Source: an uncultured Pyrinomonas sp. (GTDB lineage Bacteria > Acidobacteriota > Blastocatellia > Pyrinomonadales > Pyrinomonadaceae). Taken from it: a DNA stretch of 7,689 bases. Location of the stretch: the NCBI GenBank assembly GCA_937135995.1, contig CAKZOF010000748.1:1-7689 (forward strand), given 5' to 3'. Below are positions 1 to 5,923 of this stretch, one piece after another (within the stretch, counting starts at the first letter, position 1; every line of letters starts with the position of its first letter). Made by a program: the position numbers and the translations under genes. The notes beneath the pieces are model-generated. The model ran no database searches and was not told the DNA's origin. It saw only the letters and a list, made by a program, of their open reading frames with translations.

Positions 1-19
1 AGAGCGTGTCTGAAAAGTC
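1..19 (+). repeat. Left terminal inverted repeat of the IS
   Basis: The first 19 bases (AGAGCGTGTCTGAAAAGTC) are the exact reverse complement of 842-860; base 20 is the first mismatch. If the target duplication is TAA, the outermost A belongs to the target and the true repeat is 18 bp. Confidence 0.93.
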
Positions 20-44
20 CGCGTCAGTTTGATAGATTGTTTTT

Positions 45-839
45 GTGACAAAACGAATTTATCCGTCTGATTTGACTGACGCGGAGTATCAGTTTCTCAA
101 AAAGTGTTTGCCAAAGCAAAGAAACTTTGGCAGACCGCCGCGCCACACGCGGCGCGAGATTTTCAATGCCGTGTTTTATCTGGTGCGGACAGGTTGCGCG
201 TGGCGGTATCTGCCAAAAGAGTATCCGCCGTGGAAGACCGTTTATCATTATTTCAGAGTGTGGCGCACAGAGGGCTTATTCAAGCGCATAAACAAGCGTC
301 TGCGCCGATTGGTCAGAAAACGAGCGGGCAGAGAGGCGCAATCTTCGGCGGCGATTCTCGATTCGCAGTCGGTCAAAACGGCGGATACGGCGCGCGGCGC
401 GGTTGGTTTTGACAGCGGCAAACGCATCAAAGGCAGAAAGCGGCATATTTTGGTTGATACTTTGGGTTTGCTGATCACGGTCGTCGTTCACGCCGCCGAT
501 GTGTCGGAAACAACCGGCGGCGAGTTGGTCATTCGAGAATTAGTGAGAAAGTGGTGGCGACTGCGCCTGATTTGGTTGGACGGCGGCTATTTCAAGCGGT
601 TGTTCGCAGCGGTCGAAAGTTTGGATAGATGGCGCAAAATCCGAGTCGAGCAAGTGTTGCGAAACGAGTCGCGGAAAGGCTTTCAAGTATTGCCGAAGCG
701 GTGGATAGTCGAGAGAACTTTCGGCTGGTTGATGAAAAATCGACGGATGAGCAAAGATTACGAAACATTACCGGAAACATCGGAGGCGATGGTTTATGCG
801 GCGATGATTCGCCTGATGCTTGCTAGACTGCGCGTTTGA
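45..839 (+). CDS. IS5-family DDE transposase
   Basis: Transposase of 264 residues that cuts and rejoins the ends of its own element. The N-terminal part (about residues 5-80) is the DUF4096-type region typical of IS5 proteins, with the RPPRHTRREIFNAVFY and GCAWRYLP blocks. The catalytic DDE triad is visible as D106 in ILDSQSVKTA, D179 in LIWLDGGYF and E223 in RWIVERTFGWL, followed by R233 and K237 in the usual post-E signature. The start is a GTG with only a weak ribosome-binding site, as is common for transposases; no better in-frame start lies between it and the left inverted repeat. The stop codon is 2 bp before the right repeat, so the ORF spans the element without a frameshift. Full length for single-ORF IS5 members, and nothing suggests inactivation. 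Confidence 0.95.
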   Translation: MTKRIYPSDLTDAEYQFLKKCLPKQRNFGRPPRHTRREIFNAVFYLVRTGCAWRYLPKEYPPWKTVYHYFRVWRTEGLFKRINKRLRRLVRKRAGREAQSSAAILDSQSVKTADTARGAVGFDSGKRIKGRKRHILVDTLGLLITVVVHAADVSETTGGELVIRELVRKWWRLRLIWLDGGYFKRLFAAVESLDRWRKIRVEQVLRNESRKGFQVLPKRWIVERTFGWLMKNRRMSKDYETLPETSEAMVYAAMIRLMLARLRV

Positions 840-841
840 AC

Positions 842-860
842 GACTTTTCAGACACGCTCT
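842..860 (-). repeat. Right terminal inverted repeat of the IS
   Basis: Perfect 19-bp inverted match to bases 1-19. It starts just after the transposase stop codon and marks the right end of the element. Confidence 0.93.
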
Positions 861-1056
861 AAGAACATTTGCTTGCCCTTTCCAGATTGGAAGCTCTTGA
901 ATCCTCGATGGACTGCTGCAACAACCTGACGTGACCGGCGCCGATAGCAACACTGCTCAGTCGCCGCGGCCGCTTTTGGTGTTCTGTGCGTCTCGAAAAG
1001 CCTCGCTGCGGCCCCGGTCGGCTGCGGCGGATGATTCGGCATCCGCTCGACGCGAG
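861..1056. other. Non-coding stretch between the IS and the serine hydrolase gene
   Basis: About 196 bp between convergent genes. On the minus strand a short frame (ATG at 1042) stays open into the IS end and starts MPNHPPQPTGAAARLF. It has no good ribosome-binding site and its stop lies in the inserted IS, so I do not call it a gene. From memory, ORFs with an NHPPQPTG-like peptide recur as hypothetical proteins in planctomycete-type genomes, which would make this a dispersed repeat rather than a protein; that is unverified. The stretch also holds a strong inverted repeat next to the hydrolase stop codon. Confidence 0.4.
1027..1046 (-). repeat. Inverted repeat 3' of the serine hydrolase gene
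   Basis: On the minus strand GCGGATG, a 6-nt loop and CATCCGC form a perfect 7-bp stem that starts about 10 nt after the hydrolase stop codon. No T-run follows, so it is not a standard intrinsic terminator. It could still limit transcription, protect the mRNA 3' end, or belong to a repeat element. That it can fold is seen in the sequence; any function is inference. Confidence 0.4.
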
Positions 1057-2106
1057 CTATTTGCCCGCCGACTTGCCGCGGAGCAAAAGACTGAGGAACT
1101 CCGAGTCAGAGAAGCCCTGGCTTCGGCCGAGGCTGCCTTGGCGCACAATCACGAGCTTGAGGGACGGGATGACGTACAGCCGCTGCTTGCCCGCCCCGCA
1201 CGCCGCCACTAAATCCGCAGGCAGCCAGTCGGCGTTGGCCACATCACCCCACTCCCGCGACAAAATGGGAATTTTCCGGCGCAACTCTGAAGACACTTCC
1301 CGCCTCAGCCACCAAGTCAACCCATAGGCTGGGTTCTGCGGTGTCCCTCGGAAACACTCGGTCAACAGGCTGGAGTCTATCAGTTTCTTGCCGTTCCAAG
1401 TTCCCCCCAGACGAACAAACTCGCCAAACTTTGCCCAGTCCCGAGCGGTCACAAACGCCCCGCCACCGACCTGGGGGTGCCCGTCCTGACAGCGGAAGCG
1501 CCACTCGACCGTGATCCCGATCGGGTCCAGAATGCGTCGCTTCAGGTACGCTTCAAACGTTTCCTGACCAAGCTTCCGCTCTAGAGCATAAGCAAACACG
1601 TTGAGATGGTATGGCCCATATTCGAATTGCTCGCCGGGTTGGCCAGTCATCGGTTTGGCGGCGATCTCTCTCCAAGCGGGTGCTTGAATGGCTCGGCCTC
1701 GCTCTCCGGGCGTCAGTCCGCTGGTCATCGTCAGCAACTGACGATAAGTGATCTTGGCCTTTTTCGGATCGTTCTTCCATTCGGTTATGGCTTCGCACAC
1801 TGGGTCGTCGAGTCGAATGATGCGGTCCTGCACGGCGGCGACCGCGGCCACACCGACAAAGCTCTTGCTCCCGCTGGCCAGCATCTGCCTTTTGTCCACT
1901 GCTCCGCCGTTGTCGTAGCGCTCGAAGACGATCCGGCCGTCGAACATCACCAAAAAGGCTTGTCCACCATGGGCTTGGCTATAGTCGGCGGCGGCCTTCA
2001 GGGCCGCGGCTGACGGCGCGGACAGGGCCGCCCACGGCGTCAGGGTCACGCAAGCAAGAAAGAGAAAAAGTTTCATGGCAGCATGGTACTTGATTCTTCT
2101 ATTCAT
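1057..2106 (-). CDS. Secreted class C beta-lactamase-like serine hydrolase
   Basis: A 349-residue member of the beta-lactamase/transpeptidase-like superfamily (Pfam Beta-lactamase). These enzymes act on beta-lactams, D-amino-acid peptides or esters, and the substrate cannot be read here. A signal peptide is likely: hydrophobic residues 12-29 and an ALSA cleavage site near residue 30 predict a periplasmic or exported protein. The nucleophile motif SxxK is S78-G-S-K81 (ASGSKSF). LLTMTSGL at 124-131 is the usual block after it. YGP at 163-165 replaces the YxN of true class C enzymes, and GAG at 304-306 sits where KTG/HxG is expected. The missing Asn argues for an esterase- or peptidase-like enzyme rather than a resistance determinant. 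M11 (2076) is an equally good start and gives a more typical signal peptide; neither start has a strong ribosome-binding site. The gene stands alone, convergent with the transposase and divergent from the DUF790 gene. Confidence 0.87.
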   Translation of the reverse strand: MNRRIKYHAAMKLFLFLACVTLTPWAALSAPSAAALKAAADYSQAHGGQAFLVMFDGRIVFERYDNGGAVDKRQMLASGSKSFVGVAAVAAVQDRIIRLDDPVCEAITEWKNDPKKAKITYRQLLTMTSGLTPGERGRAIQAPAWREIAAKPMTGQPGEQFEYGPYHLNVFAYALERKLGQETFEAYLKRRILDPIGITVEWRFRCQDGHPQVGGGAFVTARDWAKFGEFVRLGGTWNGKKLIDSSLLTECFRGTPQNPAYGLTWWLRREVSSELRRKIPILSREWGDVANADWLPADLVAACGAGKQRLYVIPSLKLVIVRQGSLGRSQGFSDSEFLSLLLRGKSAGK

Positions 2107-2501
2107 AATTCAACTTCTACTTCGAAGCGCACGCCCTTTGCCTAACACCGTTCACGAGCGAGGCGGTTTGCAAAACCAAAGACACGCCCGATCATACAAC
2201 AGCTTCGGTGAGCCTCAAAAATAACGGGACTTGATCCGTAGGTGGCGGGGCGTCGCGCAGATCAAACGGTTCGCTGCATCCGGGTGCCATCTTCGGAAAG
2301 AGATCCGCACTGGATAACTTCTTCCCGGCAAGGCGCGGTGCCGCCGAATTGAAATTTGCAGGATCAGCGCCGACAATGATCAGCGAAACGAGAGCGCGAC
2401 GCGCATTGCCCGCATGACCGAGACGGCTGCAACTTCCCGTGGCCACATCGGGATCAGATTGGGCGAAAGGCGCGCGCCGACAGTACGAGGTTCGCTTGCA
2501 A
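2107..2501. other. Divergent intergenic region with possible remnants
   Basis: About 395 bp between divergent genes. It contains a promoter candidate for the right-hand gene (2349-2377) and a GTTAGGC motif on the minus strand (2146-2140), about 33 nt before the serine hydrolase start. The minus frame from about 2390 to 2192 is open for about 65 codons and begins after a hydrophobic stretch (ALVSLIIVGA). The nearby ATG at 2415 is in a different frame, so this could be the frameshifted remains of a small secreted protein, or chance. The plus-strand frames show no helicase-like motifs. Confidence 0.4.
2349..2377 (+). promoter_or_regulatory. Candidate sigma70-type promoter for the DUF790 gene
   Basis: TTGAAA (5 of 6 to consensus) and GACAAT (4 of 6) are separated by exactly 17 bp. 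Transcription would start near 2384 and give a leader of about 118 nt to the preferred start codon at 2502. Found by eye; consensus matches of this quality also occur by chance. Confidence 0.35.
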
Positions 2502-3695
2502 ATGTTGACCGCCGAGCTAGCCATGAGCTGGCGGCGCGGCAACCGAACGGGGCCGCGCCGGATCAATCCGGACGATCCGGAGAAGATCGCGGAAGCAACC
2601 GATCTGATCGCCATCTTCCGCGCGCACGTGGGCAAGACGCGCGCCGAACTGGAAGCTGCCGTCGAGGAGTATGCGGGCACGGCAACTGACTACAAGACGC
2701 TTCGCGGATTGGCGAAGCTGCTGACCGACCGCTGTCAGTTCGACACCGCCGCGGTCGCCGATCCGAGTGATCTTCGGCGCGCGCTCTTCCTGCACGCGCG
2801 TCGTCCGACGCTCGAAGCAATGGAACGACGACGCGCGCTTGAAGCGACGGCAGCGCTTCTCGGCTGTTCGCCCGATCAACTGCTGGCCGGTCTGTACGCC
2901 GATCTGGAGCAACGTCAAAAGATGAGCGCTTTTGACGAACCGACGCCGCGCGAACTCATCGACCGCTACAACCTGGCCCAAGCGCAGGCCCTGCTTTACC
3001 GTTGCGTTGAGATGCGGTTGGAGATCGAACCGCAAGAACCGACGCACTACCGCGAACTCTTCAACGCCATCAAAGCCTATCGGTTGATCCATCGCATCAG
3101 TGGCGATGCTCATCGCGGCTACGTCGTCACGCTCGATGGACCGGTCTCGCTCTTTCATCGTTCGCAGAAGTACGGCATTCAGATGGCCGCTTTTTTGCCC
3201 GCACTCCTTGCCTGCCGCGGCTGGCGGATGCGCGCCGAGATTGAAACCAAAGACGGCGAGCGTGCCTTCTACGAGCTCAACGCCTTTCAGCACCAGTTGC
3301 GCCCGCCACAACCGCAGCCTTCTCTTTCGAACGATGAACTGACGGCCAAGTTTGTCTCTGACTGGGAACGCAAAGCGCGCACGTGGCGGCTGGCGCCGAC
3401 CACCGAATTGATTCAGGTCGGCGAGATGATCTTCGCGCCCGACTTCGTTCTCCATCATCCGACCGGTCAGTGCGTCTACCTCGAGATCTTGGGCTTCTGG
3501 ACGCCGCGCGATCTCCGCGCCCGCCTCGACGAGTACCGACGGTGCGGCTTCCGCCGATTCGTCATCGCGCTCAGCGAAGAATTGCGCGGGAGTCGCGACC
3601 AGCCGCCCATGCTTCCGCCCAACGTCGTCTCCTGCAAAACCACGCTCGACGCCCGCCGGATCGAAGAAGCGGCCACTGCGGTTGCCGAAAGCTAA
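2502..3695 (+). CDS. DUF790 / Bax1-like nuclease-family protein
   Basis: A 397-residue protein of the DUF790 family. Its archaeal member Bax1 is a structure-specific nuclease that binds the XPB helicase and cuts DNA at repair bubbles. Recognised blocks, numbered from M1 at 2502: MLTAELAMSWRRGNRTGPRRI at the N-terminus, RGLAKLLTDRC (68-78), RYNLAQAQALLYRC (155-168), LDGPVSLF plus YGIQMAAFLPALL (211-236), then the nuclease-like C-terminal core with PD at 313-314, E328 in VYLEILGFWTP and a beta-alpha tail to about 360. The core resembles PD-(D/E)xK nucleases, but the usual Lys is not evident after E328. The frame is open back to 2418, allowing a GTG start at 2439 (418 residues). I prefer ATG 2502 because it begins where the family begins and has GAGG 11 nt upstream. 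Bacterial relatives often sit beside an XPB-type helicase; none is here. A role in DNA repair is inference. Confidence 0.78.
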   Translation: MLTAELAMSWRRGNRTGPRRINPDDPEKIAEATDLIAIFRAHVGKTRAELEAAVEEYAGTATDYKTLRGLAKLLTDRCQFDTAAVADPSDLRRALFLHARRPTLEAMERRRALEATAALLGCSPDQLLAGLYADLEQRQKMSAFDEPTPRELIDRYNLAQAQALLYRCVEMRLEIEPQEPTHYRELFNAIKAYRLIHRISGDAHRGYVVTLDGPVSLFHRSQKYGIQMAAFLPALLACRGWRMRAEIETKDGERAFYELNAFQHQLRPPQPQPSLSNDELTAKFVSDWERKARTWRLAPTTELIQVGEMIFAPDFVLHHPTGQCVYLEILGFWTPRDLRARLDEYRRCGFRRFVIALSEELRGSRDQPPMLPPNVVSCKTTLDARRIEEAATAVAES

Positions 3696-3744
3696 GCATC
3701 CGGTCGCCCGGTAAAAGCAGCCGCTAGCCGCCCGAAAATAGTTT

Positions 3745-3773
3745 TTGACCGGCTCGCCTTTTTTTGTTACATT
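3745..3773 (+). promoter_or_regulatory. Candidate sigma70-type promoter of the spe operon
   Basis: TTGACC (5 of 6 to consensus, 3745-3750) and TACATT (4 of 6, 3768-3773) lie 17 bp apart, with a T-rich spacer. Transcription would start near 3780, leaving a leader of about 115 nt before the speA start codon. This is the best promoter match in the window and lies at the head of a three-gene run, which supports it. Confidence 0.5.
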
Positions 3774-3881
3774 GCGCGTTCGAGTGTTCCAACCCGAAAA
3801 CCTACACGCGAAGGAGAGGCGCCCGGAACTTCTGAAATTTCGAACGGCGCACGCGCCGCACGAACCTGAAAGGACAAGGTA

Positions 3882-3885
3882 GGAG
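3882..3885 (+). promoter_or_regulatory. Ribosome-binding site that decides the TTG start of speA
   Basis: GGAG inside AGGTAGGAGACC, 8 nt before the TTG at 3894. It supports this unusual start codon; no in-frame ATG occurs until deep inside the catalytic domain (M93), so TTG is the only plausible start. Confidence 0.75.
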
Positions 3886-3893
3886 ACCGCAAG

Positions 3894-5831
3894 TTGAGCA
3901 CAGCCATTGAACAGACGCTTGAAATCTACGGGATTGAAAACTGGGGGGCGGGTTATTTCGACATCAATCGCAAGGGCAATCTCATCGTCCGCCCGTCGGA
4001 GAATGACTCGCGAGCCGCAGATGTCAAGGAGATCATCGACGACCTAGCACGACGCGGCATCGGCACGCCCGTACTGCTGCGCTTTCCGCAACTGCTGACG
4101 AGCCAGGTGCGCAAGCTGCAACGCGCCTTTCGCAATTCCATCCGCGAGTTCGACTACCAAGGCGCGCACATGTGCGTCTACCCGATGAAAGTCAATCAAC
4201 ACCGCGCCGTGGTCGAGGAGTATTTGCGGGAGGCGTCGCGATACGACTTCGGACTGGAAGCCGGCTCCAAGGCGGAACTCTACGCCGCGCTCGCGCTCGA
4301 ACAATCGCCCGACAGCCTCTTGGTGCTCAACGGCTTCAAGGACGAGGAGTTCATCGAGATGGCCTTCGTCGGCGCGCGCTCGGGCAAGCGCGTCGTCGTC
4401 GTCATCGAGAAACTGAGCGAACTGGACCATGTCCTGCGCCTTGCCGAACGCTACGAAGAGGGCCCGGTGCCGATGGTCGGCATTCGCGTCAAGCTCTACT
4501 CGAAAGGATCCGGGCGGTGGGAGAAATCCGGCGGCGAAGCGGCTAAGTTCGGGCTGACCACCACCGAGATCCTCGAAGTGATCCGGAGAATGCAGGACGC
4601 CGATCGGGTGCAGATGTTGCGGCTGCTCCACTTCCACATAGGCTCGCAATTGACCGACATCAAGCGGATCAAGAACGCGATCAAAGAGGCGGCGCGCGTC
4701 TATGCCAAGATCAGGCAGATGAAAGTGCCGATCGATCTTCTCGACGTCGGCGGCGGCATGGCGGTCGATTACGACGGATCGCGTACGGCGTTCGATTCTT
4801 CGGCCAACTACACGGCGCAAGAGTTCGCCAACGATGTCGTCTACACGATCAAACAGGTCTGCGAGGACGAGAACGTTCCGCATCCGACGATCATTCAAGA
4901 ATCGGGGCGCTTTCTGACCGCCTATCACGCCATGCTCGTCACCAACGTGCAAGACGAGATCGAAACGGTGGTCGAAGACATCCAGCCGATCGAGATCGAC
5001 GACGACGATCCGCAGGTGATCATCGAACTAGCCGATCTACGCGCGACCATCTCGGCTAAGAACTACCGTGAGTACTACCATGACGCGCTCGAACACCGCG
5101 ACGAACTCTTCACGCTCTTCAACCTCGGGTTGATCTCGCTCGAAGATCGCGCCAAAGGCGAAGTGCTCTTCTGGGACGTCTGCGAACGCGCCGACAAGTT
5201 CGCTCGCCAGACCGAGTACGTCTCGGAAGATTTCGATGAACTACGCCGCCTGTTGTGCGCCAAATACTTGACCAACTTCTCGGTCTTTCGTTCGGTTCCG
5301 GACCACTGGGCGATCGATCAACTCTTCCCCATCGTGCCGATCCACCGGCTGAACAAACAGCCGACCGAATATGCGACGCTTTGTGATATAACTTGTGATT
5401 CTGATGGCGTCGTCGATAAGTTCGTCGATCTGCACGACGTCAAGCAGATCCTCGAACTTCATTCGCTGACACCGGGTGAGCCGTACTACATCGCTTTCTT
5501 GCTGGTGGGAGCGTATCAGGAAGTGATGGGAAGCAATCACAATCTCTTCGGAAACCCGAACGAAGCGCACATCTACATCGACGAGGACGGGTACTTGATC
5601 AAAAAAGTCATCCCCGGAACCAGCATCGGCGAAGCGGTCGAACGCGCTCACTACGATCGGAACCAGCTCCATGAAGGCTTTCGCCGCCGCGTCGAGCAGT
5701 TGATCCGGCGCGGCGAACTGAGCGAAGCGCAAGGCATGGAACTGATCGAGTATTACGAATCGCGCATCGGTTCCTACACGTACTTGTCGGCCAACGGCTC
5801 GACCCCGCATCGCCGCCATCATCGAGATTGA
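3894..5831 (+). CDS. speA: Biosynthetic arginine decarboxylase (SpeA)
   Basis: PLP-dependent fold-III enzyme that turns arginine into agmatine and CO2, the first step of this polyamine route. At 645 residues it is full length (E. coli SpeA is about 658). Order of parts: N-terminal strand region with IYGIENWGAGYFDIN (11-25); PLP barrel (about 85-345) with the Schiff-base lysine K99 in VYPMKVNQ, H248 in HFHIGSQ, the phosphate-binding LDVGGG (283-288) and QESGR (335-339); a helical insert typical of SpeA (about 370-460); then the C-terminal beta domain with C501 and D504 in CDITCDSDG and Y541 in VGAYQE. All catalytic residues are present. The start is TTG, backed by a good ribosome-binding site. 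It is the first gene of the speA-speY-speB run and is followed by a strong hairpin. The codons for CDITCDSD are mostly T-ending, unlike the rest of the gene. Confidence 0.97.
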   Translation: MSTAIEQTLEIYGIENWGAGYFDINRKGNLIVRPSENDSRAADVKEIIDDLARRGIGTPVLLRFPQLLTSQVRKLQRAFRNSIREFDYQGAHMCVYPMKVNQHRAVVEEYLREASRYDFGLEAGSKAELYAALALEQSPDSLLVLNGFKDEEFIEMAFVGARSGKRVVVVIEKLSELDHVLRLAERYEEGPVPMVGIRVKLYSKGSGRWEKSGGEAAKFGLTTTEILEVIRRMQDADRVQMLRLLHFHIGSQLTDIKRIKNAIKEAARVYAKIRQMKVPIDLLDVGGGMAVDYDGSRTAFDSSANYTAQEFANDVVYTIKQVCEDENVPHPTIIQESGRFLTAYHAMLVTNVQDEIETVVEDIQPIEIDDDDPQVIIELADLRATISAKNYREYYHDALEHRDELFTLFNLGLISLEDRAKGEVLFWDVCERADKFARQTEYVSEDFDELRRLLCAKYLTNFSVFRSVPDHWAIDQLFPIVPIHRLNKQPTEYATLCDITCDSDGVVDKFVDLHDVKQILELHSLTPGEPYYIAFLLVGAYQEVMGSNHNLFGNPNEAHIYIDEDGYLIKKVIPGTSIGEAVERAHYDRNQLHEGFRRRVEQLIRRGELSEAQGMELIEYYESRIGSYTYLSANGSTPHRRHHRD

Positions 5832-5843
5832 TTTTTGCTGTAG

Positions 5844-5867
5844 AGAGGTTCGCCGCGGCGAACCTTT
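5844..5867 (+). repeat. Palindromic hairpin between speA and speY
   Basis: A perfect 20-bp palindrome (AGGTTCGCCG and its exact complement, 5846-5865), extended in RNA by one G-U and one A-U pair. As RNA it forms an 8-10 bp stem with a CGCG tetraloop, 12 nt after the speA stop codon and about 56 nt before the speY start. Only three U follow, so it is a poor intrinsic terminator. Known roles of such intercistronic hairpins are mRNA stabilisation, processing or partial attenuation; as DNA it could also be a dimeric operator. Which applies here is not visible. Confidence 0.7.
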
Positions 5868-5912
5868 GAACGGGCAACAAGGACGGTTCGAGGATTTCAA
5901 CGAGAAGAAAAA

Positions 5913-5917
5913 GAGGA
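5913..5917 (+). promoter_or_regulatory. Ribosome-binding site of speY
   Basis: GAGGA, 6 nt before the ATG at 5924. It favours this start over the second in-frame ATG at 5933. Confidence 0.7.
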
Positions 5918-5923
5918 TCACAA

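Larger units (their letters stand above)
1..860 (+). mobile_element. Complete IS5-family insertion sequence
   Basis: A single-ORF insertion sequence of about 860 bp, bounded by perfect inverted repeats (1-19 and 842-860) and carrying one intact DDE transposase that fills most of its length. Length, one-ORF layout and transposase motifs fit the IS5 family. The element could be read as 2-859. The right junction then reads TAA (860-862), and base 1 (A) would be the last base of a matching left TAA. This fits the 3-bp TNA target duplication known for IS1031-type IS5 elements, but the left flank is outside the window so the duplication cannot be confirmed. The element looks intact and potentially active. 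Subgroup assignment is inference. Confidence 0.9.
3696..3893 (+). other. Promoter and leader region of the polyamine operon
   Basis: About 200 bp with no gene. It holds the speA promoter (3745-3773), then a leader of about 115 nt. The leader has a small GC-rich hairpin, CGGCG-CACG-CGCCG (3845-3858), a GAAATTTC palindrome (3834-3841), and an AAGGAG at 3811-3816 with no ATG, GTG or TTG at a usable distance after it. GTTCC at 3786 can also pair with GGAAC at 3825. I recognise no riboswitch class. No clear intrinsic terminator follows the DUF790 gene; the T-runs at 3742-3746 and 3760-3765 lack a convincing stem. Confidence 0.45.

Noticed and set aside
848..1042. A 64-codon minus-strand ORF next to the IS
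   Set aside because: Its stop is supplied by the inserted IS and it has no convincing ribosome-binding site; more likely repeat sequence than a gene.
931..1327. Plus-strand frames overlapping the 3' half of the serine hydrolase
   Set aside because: They oppose a gene with a signal peptide and SxxK motif, and their products are low-complexity Arg/Ala-rich.
2140..2250. Complete integron attC site
   Set aside because: Only one core-like GTTAGGC was found; no RYYYAAC partner and no paired inner boxes.
2107..2438. Search for the C-terminal end of an XPB-type helicase upstream of the DUF790 gene
   Set aside because: All three plus frames were read: each contains stops and none shows helicase-like sequence.
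2517..3458. A 313-codon open frame on the minus strand opposite the DUF790 gene
   Set aside because: It is the antisense shadow of a GC-rich gene whose plus frame carries recognised family motifs; the product is Arg-rich and resembles no family I know.
4044..4952. A 302-codon minus-strand frame inside speA
   Set aside because: Antisense shadow, His/Asp/Arg-rich; the plus strand encodes the complete SpeA catalytic barrel.
5844..5880. Intrinsic terminator after speA
   Set aside because: The stem is strong, but only three T follow and the next gene is on the same strand with a good ribosome-binding site.
5241..5921. Minus-strand frame spanning the speA end and the intergenic hairpin, with a similar one at 6065-6760 inside speY
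   Set aside because: Both are shadows of well-supported plus-strand genes, with unlikely composition and no family resemblance.
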